Below, piece after piece: positions 33,525-41,417 of a DNA stretch of 64,000 bases. Origin of the DNA: Gordonia phthalatica (GTDB lineage: Bacteria > Actinomycetota > Actinomycetes > Mycobacteriales > Mycobacteriaceae). The notes beneath the pieces were generated by a model. It did not search any database, was not told the DNA's origin, and saw only the letters and a list, made by a program, of their open reading frames with translations. The DNA is taken from positions 868,001-932,000 of the forward strand of contig NZ_CP011853.1 of NCBI RefSeq assembly GCF_001305675.1, given 5' to 3'. The number at the start of each line of letters is the position of its first letter. Position 1 is the first letter of the stretch. A program made the position numbers and the translations under genes.

Positions 33525-35095
33525 ATGCACCCGCAGACTCCGGAGCACGCGCCGTCAAGCGCGCGCTGGTCAGCGTCTACGACAAGACCGGTCTTCCCGA
33601 ACTCGCGACGGCGCTGCACGCCGCGGGCGTCGAGATCGTCTCGACCGGCTCCACCGCCAAGACCATCGCCGGTGCGGGAGTTCCCGTCGTCGAGGTCAGC
33701 GAGCTGACCGGCTTCCCGGAGTGCCTCGAGGGCCGGGTCAAGACCCTGCATCCCCGCGTGCACGCAGGCATCCTCGCCGACACCCGCAAGGACGACCATC
33801 TCGCGCAACTCGACGAGCTCGGCGTCGCCCCGTTCGAGCTGGTCATCGTGAACCTCTACCCGTTCACCGAGACCGTCGCCTCGGGCGCCACCCCGGACGA
33901 GTGCGTGGAGCAGATCGACATCGGCGGCCCGTCGATGGTCCGTGCCGCAGCCAAGAACCACCCGTCGGTCGGCGTCGTGGTCTCGCCCGCCGACTACGCG
34001 GACGTCATCGCCGCGGTGCAGGCCGGCGGTTTCACGCTGGCGCAGCGCAAGCAGCTCGCCGCCAAGGCCTTCCGCCACACCGCCGACTACGACGTCGCCG
34101 TCGCCTCCTGGATGAGCTCCGTCGTCGCTCCGGCGGAGGACGAGTCGACGTTCCCGGTGTGGGAGGGTGCGACGTGGAAGCGTTCGGCAGCCCTGCGCTA
34201 CGGAGAGAACCCGCACCAGGCGGCCGCGCTCTTCGTCGACACCGCCGCCGCACCCGGCCTCGCCGAGGCCGAGCAGCTGCACGGCAAGGAGATGTCGTTC
34301 AACAACTACACCGACGGTGACGCCGCGTGGCGTGCCGCCTACGACCACGCCGAGCCGGCCGTCGCGATCATCAAGCACGCCAACCCGTGCGGCATCGCGG
34401 TCGGCACCGACATCGCCGAGGCCCACCGTCTGGCCCACGCGTGCGACCCGGTCAGCGCCTACGGCGGCGTCATCGCCACCAACCGTGAGGTGTCCGTCGA
34501 GATGGCCGAGCAGGTCGCCGACATCTTCACCGAGGTCATCATCGCGCCGAGCTACGCCGACGGCGCCGTCGACGTCCTCTCGCGCAAGAAGAACATCCGC
34601 ATCCTGGTCGCGCAGGCGCCGCACGTCTCGGGCGTCGAGCTGCGTCCGATCTCCGGCGGACTGCTGGTCCAGGAGCGCGACATGATCGACGCCGACGGCG
34701 ACGATCCCGCCAATTGGACCCTTGCCGCCGGCGACGCAGCCGACGAGGCCACCCTGCGCGACCTCGTCTTCGCTTGGCGTGCCTGCCGCGCGGTGAAGTC
34801 GAACGCCATCCTGCTCGCCAACGACGGCGCCTCGGTCGGCGTCGGCATGGGCCAGGTGAACCGCGTCGACTCCGCGTACCTCGCGGTGAAGCGCGCGGGC
34901 GATCGGGCCTCCGGCTCGGTCGGCGCCTCGGACGCCTTCTTCCCGTTCCCGGACGGCCTCCAGATCCTGCTCGACGCCGGCGTCCGCGCCGTCGTGCAGC
35001 CTGGCGGCTCCATCCGTGACAACGAGGTCATCGAAGCGGCGAAGGCCGCGGGCGTCACGATGTACCTGACCGGCGCGCGCCACTTCGCACACTGA
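33521..35095 (+). CDS. purH: Bifunctional AICAR transformylase / IMP cyclohydrolase
   Basis: A 524-aa enzyme for the last two steps to IMP. The N-terminal MGS-like cyclohydrolase domain has ALVSVYDKTGL, STGSTAKTI, KTLHPRVHAG and GGPSMVRAAAKN. The C-terminal transformylase domain has RYGENPHQAA and KHANPCG with the catalytic Lys-His. The GTG start within the purN stop is preferred over a longer frame running into purN. A TSUP gene follows with no gap. Confidence 0.96.
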   Translation: MNAPADSGARAVKRALVSVYDKTGLPELATALHAAGVEIVSTGSTAKTIAGAGVPVVEVSELTGFPECLEGRVKTLHPRVHAGILADTRKDDHLAQLDELGVAPFELVIVNLYPFTETVASGATPDECVEQIDIGGPSMVRAAAKNHPSVGVVVSPADYADVIAAVQAGGFTLAQRKQLAAKAFRHTADYDVAVASWMSSVVAPAEDESTFPVWEGATWKRSAALRYGENPHQAAALFVDTAAAPGLAEAEQLHGKEMSFNNYTDGDAAWRAAYDHAEPAVAIIKHANPCGIAVGTDIAEAHRLAHACDPVSAYGGVIATNREVSVEMAEQVADIFTEVIIAPSYADGAVDVLSRKKNIRILVAQAPHVSGVELRPISGGLLVQERDMIDADGDDPANWTLAAGDAADEATLRDLVFAWRACRAVKSNAILLANDGASVGVGMGQVNRVDSAYLAVKRAGDRASGSVGASDAFFPFPDGLQILLDAGVRAVVQPGGSIRDNEVIEAAKAAGVTMYLTGARHFAH

Positions 35096-35841
35096 CCGTT
35101 CTGTCACTGCTCGGCCTGGTCGCGGCGGGTTTCGTCGCGGCACTGGTCGGGTACGTGACCGGGCTGGCGTCGCTCGTCAGCTATCCGGCGCTGCTCGCGT
35201 TCGGCCTGAACCCCCTCGCGGCCAACGTCACCAACACGGTGGCGTTGGTCGCGAGTGGTATCGGCAGCTTCGCGAAGTCGGGTCGTGATCTCACGGCCGA
35301 CGACGGCGGGCGGTCGCTGATCAAGTCGGCGGTCGTGGCCCTCGCCGGCGGCGCGGTGGGCGCGGCGCTGTTGCTCCTGGCACCCGCGGAGGCCTTCGCG
35401 TACGTGGTGCCGTACCTGGTGGCGCTCGCGGCGATCGCCCTGCTGCTGCAGCCCTACCTGCGGCAATGGTTCGATCGCGGCGTGGACCGCCCGTTCCTGT
35501 GGGCGTTCGCGGTCTTCGCCGTCTCGATCTACGGAGGCTACTTCGGCGCCGGAGCCGGCGTCGTCTTCGTCGCCTGCGCCATGCTGCTGACCGAGTTGCC
35601 GCTGTGGAAGTCGGTCCTGCTGAAGTCGGCGCTGCTCGGCGTAGCGAACGCGGTCGCCGCCGTCGGGTTCATGATCTTCGGTCCCGTCGACTGGGTCGCA
35701 GCCCTCGCGATGGGCATCGGGTGCCTGCTCGGCGGATGGATGGGGCCGCCGGTGGTCGCACGACTGCCCGCGACTCCGCTGCGCATCGCCATCGGAATCG
35801 CGGGCCTGGGGTTGGCCGTGTGGTTGGGGTTCTCGAGCTAG
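35092..35841 (+). CDS. TSUP (TauE/SafE) family membrane permease, likely CTG start
   Basis: About 249 aa with seven to eight hydrophobic segments. SYPALLAFGLNPLAANVTNTVAL and GGYFGAGAGVVFV are the two internally repeated TSUP motifs. Family members export sulfite or organosulfonates, or import similar anions. The first usual start codon (GTG at 35155) would cut away half of the first membrane helix. The hydrophobic N-terminus continues in frame back to CTG at 35092, which overlaps the purH stop as CTGA. I therefore place the start there, tentatively. The stop interlocks with that of the opposing ABC gene. Confidence 0.72.
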   Translation: MTVLSLLGLVAAGFVAALVGYVTGLASLVSYPALLAFGLNPLAANVTNTVALVASGIGSFAKSGRDLTADDGGRSLIKSAVVALAGGAVGAALLLLAPAEAFAYVVPYLVALAAIALLLQPYLRQWFDRGVDRPFLWAFAVFAVSIYGGYFGAGAGVVFVACAMLLTELPLWKSVLLKSALLGVANAVAAVGFMIFGPVDWVAALAMGIGCLLGGWMGPPVVARLPATPLRIAIGIAGLGLAVWLGFSS

Positions 35842-36539
35842 GGGATCGCGCGGAGCAGCGTCGTGTACGACGCTCCCGCCAGCAACGCCGATACCACCAG
35901 TCCGCCGAGCGCCACGCGCAGCGGTGTCAGGTCCATGAACCATCGGCCGATGCTCGGCCAGCCGCCGCCCAGACTGATCCCGAGGATCGCGACGGCCAGC
36001 AGCAGTCCGAGGCTCACGCCGAGGAGGATCAGCCACAGCACGCCGAACCGCTTGTAGACGGTAGCGGCGAAGAAGCCGATCGTGAACGTCAGGATCGGTG
36101 CCATGAAGTACAGGAGCGTCGCCGGGCCGGCGCCCTGATCCCAGATCCACGGGACGGCGAAGAAGTAGCCGTCGACGCCCCAGCCGTTCGTGGCCTTCTC
36201 GACGAGGCCTCCGATCAGGTACACCAGCGCCAGCAGGACCGACGCCCCGATCGCGGTGAGGTAGGTGCCGACGAAGAACTCGCGCCGGGTCACGCTCATG
36301 GCCTGCGAGAACGGGAAGGTCATCAGCAGTGCTTGGACGCCGATCACCGCGAAGTACCAGAGAGGGGCCTGCGAGCCGCCGCCGAACATCGGCTCGTCGA
36401 GGTCGTCGACCGAGATGTGGATCGAGATGTAGATGATCATCGAGATCGCGAACGATGCGCCGAAGATGATCAACGGCAGCCAGATGAACGTCTTCCGGTT
36501 GATCAACTGCATCCGGATCACGTTGAGTGTGCGAGTCAT
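35838..36539 (-). CDS. ABC transporter permease
   Basis: A 233-aa protein with six hydrophobic segments, starting TRTLNVIRMQLINRKTFIWLP. The Arg/Asn-rich amphipathic start followed by TM1 is typical of ABC-2 / YtrC-like permeases. The start ATG overlaps the stop of the ATPase gene (ATGA). With the ATPase and a GntR regulator it forms a three-gene operon of the YtrABC type, usually induced by cell-wall or membrane stress. The substrate is unknown. A longer open frame upstream is antisense-like read-through of the ATPase gene and was not used. Confidence 0.85.
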   Translation of the reverse strand: MTRTLNVIRMQLINRKTFIWLPLIIFGASFAISMIIYISIHISVDDLDEPMFGGGSQAPLWYFAVIGVQALLMTFPFSQAMSVTRREFFVGTYLTAIGASVLLALVYLIGGLVEKATNGWGVDGYFFAVPWIWDQGAGPATLLYFMAPILTFTIGFFAATVYKRFGVLWLILLGVSLGLLLAVAILGISLGGGWPSIGRWFMDLTPLRVALGGLVVSALLAGASYTTLLRAIP

Positions 36540-37456
36540 CGCTGGGCTCCCTTCACGGTGGCGTGGGCACGGGTGGCATCGGCGTGCTGGGTCAGTCGCA
36601 CGATCAACTCCTGCAGGGAGACCGGCGACGTGGAGAGGGCGGTGCGGGCCATCTCGTCGTAGTCGTCGGCGGTCAGCTCGCCCATCACGGTGGCCGAGGC
36701 GATCGGCCCGAGGTGGTCGCGGTGCAGTTCTTCGCGGTCGCCGATCAGGGCGTCCACGGCCTGCTCGTTGCCGACGACGGTGAACGCCCGCCCGCGAAGG
36801 TCGTCGGCGGTGTCGTCGAGGACCAGGCGGCCGTCGTCGACCACCAGGACGCGTTCGATGAGGTCGGCGATCTCGTCGATCAGGTGGCTGGACAGGACGA
36901 TGGTCCGCGGGTGCTCGGTGTAGTCCTGCAGCAGGCGGTCGTAGAAGGTCTGCCGGGCGACGGCGTCGAGGCCCAGGTACGGCTCGTCGAAGAAGGTGAT
37001 CTCGGCGCGCGAGGCGAGTCCGATGATCACGCCGACCGCCGACCGCTGACCGCGGGACAGCTTCTTGATCCGCGTGCGGCGAGGCAGGCGGAAGTCGCTG
37101 ATGAGTTGCTCGGCGAAATCGTGATCCCAATTGGGGTAGAACAGGCTGGCCATCGCGAACGCGTGGTCGGCCACCGAGTCCTCGGGGTACCGCTGGCTGT
37201 CGCGGACGAAGCAGATGCGGGGGAGGACTCGGGTGTTCTCGTACGGCTCCTCACCGAAGATTCGGGCCTCGCCGGAGGTGGCGAAGTTCTGCGCGGTCAG
37301 GAGTGTCATCAGGGTGGTCTTGCCCGCGCCGTTGCGTCCGAAGAGTCCGCAGATGGTGTGTTCGGGGAGGTCGAAGGTGACTTCTTCGAGCGCGGTGGTG
37401 GAGCCGTAACGCTTGGTGAGTCCTCGCGCGCTGACGGCAGGTGAGCCGGTGGTCAT
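36536..37456 (-). CDS. ABC transporter ATP-binding protein
   Basis: A 306-aa ATPase. Walker A GRNGAGKTT, signature LSRGQ, Walker B ITFFDEP and switch His in SSHL are all present. A C-terminal extension (~residues 220-306) is typical of exporters of the YtrB/CcmA class. It pairs with the permease gene downstream (4-bp overlap) and is overlapped by 4 bp by the GntR gene upstream, so all three are co-translated. Confidence 0.92.
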   Translation of the reverse strand: MTTGSPAVSARGLTKRYGSTTALEEVTFDLPEHTICGLFGRNGAGKTTLMTLLTAQNFATSGEARIFGEEPYENTRVLPRICFVRDSQRYPEDSVADHAFAMASLFYPNWDHDFAEQLISDFRLPRRTRIKKLSRGQRSAVGVIIGLASRAEITFFDEPYLGLDAVARQTFYDRLLQDYTEHPRTIVLSSHLIDEIADLIERVLVVDDGRLVLDDTADDLRGRAFTVVGNEQAVDALIGDREELHRDHLGPIASATVMGELTADDYDEMARTALSTSPVSLQELIVRLTQHADATRAHATVKGAQR

Positions 37457-37842
37457 GACCGGTCTCCTTTCGGCGGTTGGTCGGTGGTTGCGGAACGTTC
37501 GTGAATGAGGGCGACGACGTCGTCCGTCGTCAGGCCGAGGCGACCGGCCTCGGCGAGCAGCGGCATCACGTAGCGATCGGCGAAGGCGTCATGTCTGCGG
37601 CCACTGAGCTTGGCGCGGGCGCCGGCGGCGACGAACATCCCGACGCCGCGCTTCTTGTAAAGGACGCCGCGGTCCACCAGGAGGTTGATGCCCTTGGCGG
37701 CGGTCGCGGGGTTGATTCGGTAGAAGGCGGCGAGTTCGTTGGTCGACGGCGCGCGCGTCTCCTCGGCGAGGGTGCCATCGATGATCGAATCGGCGATGGT
37801 GTCTGCGATCTGCTGGAAGATCGCCCTCCCGTCATCGATCAC
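37453..37842 (-). CDS. GntR-family regulator (YtrA subfamily)
   Basis: A 129-aa protein. A single winged-helix domain (IFQQIADTIADSIIDGTL, APSTNELAAFYRINPATAAKGINLLVDRGVL) is followed by a short helical tail with no large effector domain, the YtrA pattern. The GTG start is fixed by GGAGG eight bases upstream; the longer open frame would extend through the operator. It probably represses its own operon through the palindrome at 37863-37886. Confidence 0.9.
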   Translation of the reverse strand: MIDDGRAIFQQIADTIADSIIDGTLAEETRAPSTNELAAFYRINPATAAKGINLLVDRGVLYKKRGVGMFVAAGARAKLSGRRHDAFADRYVMPLLAEAGRLGLTTDDVVALIHERSATTDQPPKGDRS

Positions 37843-37862
37843 TGTCGGTACCTCCGTTATCT

Positions 37863-37886
37863 GGTTAATTAGTCGACTAACTAACC
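37863..37886. promoter_or_regulatory. Palindromic operator upstream of the GntR gene
   Basis: TTAGTCGACTAA (37869-37880) is a perfect 12-bp palindrome. It extends imperfectly to a 24-bp GGTTA..TAACC element. It lies about 20-45 bp upstream of the GntR GTG and between divergent genes, the expected place for autorepression. Confidence 0.75.
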
Positions 37887-37937
37887 ATGCAACTGTCCAC
37901 GGCACCTTGTCAAGGGGTGGCCGGTAGCGTTCTCGAC

Positions 37938-38336
37938 ATGACTGATCGGCGATGCCCGTGCGGCTCGGGTGAGAGGCTCTCCGCATGCTGCGGTCGCTAT
38001 CTGGCCGGAACGGGGGAGGGAAAGGCCGCGCCGACCGCGGAAGCGCTGATGCGCAGCAGGTTCACCGCCTTCGCGCTCGGCGACGAGACCCACCTGCTCG
38101 CCACCTGGCATCCCGACACGCGCCCGCCGTCGTGCCCGCCCGACTCGGACACGCGATGGCTCTTCCTGACGATCGACGACGTCGTCGACGGCACGCCCTT
38201 TCATGCGACCGGCGTCGTGGAGTTCACTGCCGTGTATCGGGACGACGGTGGTCGTGGGGAACTGCACGAACGCAGCCGGTTTGAACGGATCGACGGCCGT
38301 TGGTACTACCTCGACGGGGTGCACGCGATGCGTTGA
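37938..38336 (+). CDS. YchJ-family (UPF0225) SEC-C protein
   Basis: A 132-aa protein. The N-terminal metal-binding SEC-C-like motif CPCGSGERLSACCG is at residues 6-19, followed by the NTF2-like YchJ domain (ALMRSRFTAFALGD, HERSRFERIDGRWYYLDG). The function is not known; SEC-C motifs bind zinc. TAGCGT seven bases before the ATG is a candidate leaderless -10. The start is set by the metal motif; an upstream in-frame ATG would add 17 unlikely residues. Confidence 0.85.
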   Translation: MTDRRCPCGSGERLSACCGRYLAGTGEGKAAPTAEALMRSRFTAFALGDETHLLATWHPDTRPPSCPPDSDTRWLFLTIDDVVDGTPFHATGVVEFTAVYRDDGGRGELHERSRFERIDGRWYYLDGVHAMR

Positions 38337-38418
38337 GAGGTCGCTCGCCTGCGGAATCTTAGAATCGTGGTGATTTTTTGCCTGGCCGGGTGGGGTGTAC
38401 GTCGGGATCATGTGCCCC

Positions 38419-39195
38419 ATGACCATCGATCTCGCGCGTGCCGTCGCTCTGGACATCCACCCGCTGGGGCCGACGATCGGCGCGGAGATCTCCGACATCG
38501 ACATTCTGTTCGCGACCAACGCGCAGGTCGCGGCGATTCGTACGGCCCTGACGGAACACAAGGTGCTGGTGTTGCGCAACCAGAACCTCGAGGACGACCA
38601 GCATCTTCACTTCGCGCTGCGGCTCGGCGATGGGGAGCCAGGGGAGGTTGACGTGCTCGACAGCGACGATCGGCTGCCCGTGCACGGCTGGCGATCGGAC
38701 GAGAGTTTCCTGGTGACACCCCCGGCCGCGTCGATCGTCCGCCCGGTGATTCTCCCGGGCCTCGGCGGCGACACCAGCTGGGCCGACGGTGAGGCCGCCT
38801 ATGAGTCGCTGTCGGATGCGGATCGACGATTGGCCGACGGTCTGATTGCTGTGCACGACGATGGCGCGGACCGTGGGCCGACGCGCCACCCCGTCGTCCG
38901 TGTGCACCCCGAGTCCGGGCGGCGCAGCCTGTTCGTGAACCCGGTGTACACCTCGCACATCGAGGGGGTGTCCGACGACGAGAGTCGCGCCCTGCTCGAG
39001 GTCTTCTACGCCCATCTGACCAGGCCGGAACACATCGTCCGGCATCGCTGGCGTCTGGGTGACGTGGTGCTGTGGGATGCGCGGTCGACGCTGCGCTACG
39101 TCAATCGCGACTACGTCGGCCGCCGCCGGATGCACTGCGTGAATCTGTGCGGTGAGGTACCGGCGGGGGTCCGCGGTGGACGCCGCGAAAGTTGA
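38419..39195 (+). CDS. TauD/TfdA-like protein lacking the iron triad (probable pseudoenzyme)
   Basis: A 258-aa protein that aligns over its whole length with Fe(II)/2-oxoglutarate TauD (IHPLGPTIGAEIS, LPGLGGDTSWADGEAAYESLS, HPVVRVHPESGRRSLFVN). The catalytic residues are missing: the HxD His is Arg92 (GWRSD), the distal His is Arg226 (STLRYVN), and the 2-oxoglutarate-binding Arg is Cys240 (RMHC). Only Asp94 remains. The frame is uninterrupted, so this is not a decayed gene. Loss of oxygenase activity is predicted; another function is unknown. GTG at 38395 and ATG at 38410 are longer start options. Confidence 0.85.
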   Translation: MTIDLARAVALDIHPLGPTIGAEISDIDILFATNAQVAAIRTALTEHKVLVLRNQNLEDDQHLHFALRLGDGEPGEVDVLDSDDRLPVHGWRSDESFLVTPPAASIVRPVILPGLGGDTSWADGEAAYESLSDADRRLADGLIAVHDDGADRGPTRHPVVRVHPESGRRSLFVNPVYTSHIEGVSDDESRALLEVFYAHLTRPEHIVRHRWRLGDVVLWDARSTLRYVNRDYVGRRRMHCVNLCGEVPAGVRGGRRES

Positions 39196-39211
39196 TCAAC
39201 CAAACGGTTGA
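39196..39211. promoter_or_regulatory. Operator half-pair 1 for the ArsR regulator
   Basis: TCAACC-AAAC-GGTTGA, a perfect inverted repeat starting directly after the TauD-like stop codon. It shares TCAACC/GGTTGA arms with the site at 39240-39259, whose start is 44 bp away, suggesting two dimers at the promoter of the downstream operon. Confidence 0.75.
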
Positions 39212-39239
39212 CAACTGATCGGAACCGCCGTCTACTTGT

Positions 39240-39259
39240 AATCAACCATTTGGTTGATT
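39240..39259. promoter_or_regulatory. Operator 2 for the ArsR regulator
   Basis: AATCAACCA and TGGTTGATT are perfect 9-bp arms with a 2-bp spacer, ending just before AGGAG of the ArsR gene. This TCAACCA..TGGTTGA form is typical of ArsR regulators that precede SRPBCC genes. Autorepression is inferred. Confidence 0.82.
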
Positions 39260-39271
39260 AAGGAGTTCGAG

Positions 39272-39628
39272 GTGTCCGACGAGCTGTCCCTGGTCTTCTC
39301 CGCGCTGGCGGATCCGCTGCGGCGCGACATCGTCGCGCGGCTCACCGTCGCCGACGCGACGGTCGGGGAGCTCGCCGAGCCCTACGACGTCAGCGTGCAG
39401 GCCGTCTCCAAGCACCTCAAGGTGCTCGAGCAGTCCGGTCTCGTATCGCGCAGCGGAGCAGGCAGACGTCGACCGGTTCACCTCGAAGCGGAGGTCTTCG
39501 ACCTGATGACCAAATGGATCGAGCGGTACCGACGCCAGGCAGAGGCGCGATACCAACGGCTCGACGCGGTGCTCGCCGAGATGGCCGACCGCGACCTCCC
39601 TCACCGATCCGAAGGAACGGCATCATGA
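39272..39628 (+). CDS. ArsR-family transcriptional regulator
   Basis: A 118-aa winged-helix protein: VFSALADPLRRDIVARL, VGELAEPYDVSVQAVSKHLKVLEQSGLV, then a wing with RRRPVHLEAE. There are no metal-binding Cys pairs, so it is an SdpR/organic-ligand type rather than a metal sensor. GTG is chosen because AGGAG is seven bases upstream; a TTG 18 bases earlier lies in the operator. Its stop overlaps the SRPBCC start (ATGA). Confidence 0.9.
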   Translation: MSDELSLVFSALADPLRRDIVARLTVADATVGELAEPYDVSVQAVSKHLKVLEQSGLVSRSGAGRRRPVHLEAEVFDLMTKWIERYRRQAEARYQRLDAVLAEMADRDLPHRSEGTAS

Positions 39629-40119
39629 ACACCGACATCTACGCCGAAGCGGCGATCGAAGCCGACCCCACCCTGCCGATCATCAGGGTCACCCGCGACT
39701 TCCACGCCACTCCTGCGCAACTGGCCAAGGCACACCTCGACCCCGACCTCTACCTGCGTTGGGTGGGGCCGGGCGGCATCGTCTCCCGCAGCATCGTCTG
39801 GGATGCGCGCGACGGCGGCGAGTGGCGCTACGTCTCCGAGCACGACGGCGAGGAGTACCGCTTCCGCGGTTGCTTCCACACCGTCAGTGACACCTTGATC
39901 ATCCAGACCTTCACCTACGAGGGCATGCCGGACGACGTGTCTCTCGAATCCCTGCGCTTCGTCGACCTCGGCGACGGCCGCACCCGACTCGAAGCGCAGT
40001 CGCTGTGCGAGTCCCTCGAATCGCGCGACGCCTGGCTCCGGTCGGGCATGGAGACGGGCGTCGTCGACGGCTACCGGAAGCTCGATCGGCTCCTCGAGTC
40101 CGGCGAGGTGACGGCGTGA
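39625..40119 (+). CDS. SRPBCC / AHSA1-domain protein
   Basis: A 164-aa START-like helix-grip protein. LPIIRVTRDFHATPAQLAKAHLDPDLYLRWVGPG opens the domain, and GGEWRYVSEHDGEEYRFRGCFHTV is the central sheet. Genes of this kind are routinely coupled to the ArsR regulator as here. They bind hydrophobic ligands in a deep cavity; the ligand is unknown. It is coupled to both neighbours by 4-bp overlaps. Confidence 0.88.
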   Translation: MNTDIYAEAAIEADPTLPIIRVTRDFHATPAQLAKAHLDPDLYLRWVGPGGIVSRSIVWDARDGGEWRYVSEHDGEEYRFRGCFHTVSDTLIIQTFTYEGMPDDVSLESLRFVDLGDGRTRLEAQSLCESLESRDAWLRSGMETGVVDGYRKLDRLLESGEVTA

Positions 40120-40679
40120 CCGTGCTCGGGGATCTTTCGCCGGCCGAGCGGCACCGTGTGATTGCGGAGGGCTTCGCGCAGGAGGCGCGGGCGACCGCGG
40201 ACTGGGATGCGCAGTCGCCGGTCGCGGACTGGGCGGCGCGCGATGTGGTCGGTCATCTCCTGGACTGGTTCCCCGGCTTCCTCGCCGGTGGCGGCGTCGA
40301 GCTGGAGCCCACGGCGCTCGGGGACGATCCGGTCGCTGCGTGGACGGCGCATTCGGCGCGCGTGCAGGAGCTCTTCGCGCGCGGCGACGTGGAATTCAGC
40401 CACCCGATGATCGGGACGCTTCCGCTCGCCGATGCCGTCGACCGGTTCTACACGGCTGACGTCTTCATGCACACCTGGGATCTCGCGCAGGCCGGCGGTC
40501 GTAGGCCCGACCTCGACCAGGACTACGCCGAGCAACTCCTCACCGGGCTGGCGGCCATGGAGGACGTGCTGCGGTCGTCCGGGCAGTACGGACCGGCGGT
40601 TCCCGCCCCGGACAGCGCCGACGCCGTCGTGCGCCTGGCGGCCTTCATCGGGCGGGATCCTGCCTTCGCCGAGGACTGA
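40116..40679 (+). CDS. TIGR03086-family (mycothiol maleylpyruvate isomerase-like) protein
   Basis: A 187-aa DinB/MDMPI-superfamily protein. DVVGHLLDWFPGF and FYTADVFMHTWDLAQAGG supply the conserved His residues that bind a divalent metal in this fold. Members of the superfamily use mycothiol in thiol transfer. The specific reaction is unknown. GTG start overlaps the SRPBCC stop (GTGA), making it the third gene of the ArsR operon. A paralogous gene lies convergently next to it. Confidence 0.82.
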   Translation: MTVLGDLSPAERHRVIAEGFAQEARATADWDAQSPVADWAARDVVGHLLDWFPGFLAGGGVELEPTALGDDPVAAWTAHSARVQELFARGDVEFSHPMIGTLPLADAVDRFYTADVFMHTWDLAQAGGRRPDLDQDYAEQLLTGLAAMEDVLRSSGQYGPAVPAPDSADAVVRLAAFIGRDPAFAED

Positions 40680-40693
40680 CTCGTCAGCCGCGT

Positions 40694-40721
40694 GGTTTCG
40701 ACTCGCTGCGGCTCGCTCAAC
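40694..40721 (-). repeat. Dispersed TTGAGC..GTCGAAA repeat, copy 3 (partial)
   Basis: Read on the minus strand, GTTGAGCGAGCC..GAGTCGAAACC matches the borders of the copies at 12302 and 26491. It sits exactly at the stop codon of the minus-strand gene, between two converging genes. Confidence 0.6.
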
Positions 40722-41315
40722 TCAACCGGCGGTGGGGACCCACGCCGGATCCCTCCCCGCGAAACCCAGCACCTGATCGGTGGCGTCGCTGTCGTCGGGC
40801 ACACCGACCGCGGCGCTGAACACTCCGGGTCGACGCGTCACCTCGTCGGGAACGTGCGCGAACACGCCGCGGATGAATTCGACGGCCTCGTCCGGAAATC
40901 GGACCGACCGACCCGAGGCGGCCGCGAGGTCCCAACCGTGGATGAACAGGTCGACCGCCGGGAACGACAGACCGTCGCGGACGGTCCGACGGCCGACCGG
41001 GCTGTCGACCTCGCGATCCAGGTCGGTGGCGTGCGCGAGGGAATCCTGCGCGTCGGCGGCGGTCATCGCCCACCACACCGCCGGGTCGCCGTCGACGGCC
41101 GACGAGGGCGGATCGCTGCGCTGGAGGCTCATCTCGTCACCGCGGAGGATGCGGGCCCCGATCGACGTCGCCTCGCCGACGTGCCCGAGCACGTCGAGCG
41201 CCGTCCACCCCGCGCACGGCGAGTCCGCCGACCAGCGCTCCGCCGGGACCGCGGCGACGACGTCGCTGAAGAACCGGAGGCCGTTCTCGTAGGTGTCCAA
41301 TGCGTTCCAGGTCAT
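40722..41315 (-). CDS. TIGR03086-family metal-binding protein, paralogue
   Basis: A 197-aa DinB/MDMPI-superfamily protein with ALDVLGHVGEATSIG and VDLFIHGWDLAAASG, the same metal-site pattern as the gene converging on it. The C-terminal halves of the two also correspond (AFIGRDPAF versus GFAGRDPAW). Function is not known. The ATG at 41315 gives the normal length; the open frame upstream belongs to the antisense strand of the MoxR/VWA genes and is not used. It is monocistronic, divergent from the MoxR gene. Confidence 0.82.
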   Translation of the reverse strand: MTWNALDTYENGLRFFSDVVAAVPAERWSADSPCAGWTALDVLGHVGEATSIGARILRGDEMSLQRSDPPSSAVDGDPAVWWAMTAADAQDSLAHATDLDREVDSPVGRRTVRDGLSFPAVDLFIHGWDLAAASGRSVRFPDEAVEFIRGVFAHVPDEVTRRPGVFSAAVGVPDDSDATDQVLGFAGRDPAWVPTAG

Positions 41316-41417
41316 GGGGTCTCCTTGTTCGACGGCTTGAAACAAGGGTAGGCGAGGCCTACGACGATTCGCGCCGCGTTCGCCGGTCGCCCGCCGATTC
41401 CGGGTAGCGTGGATCAC

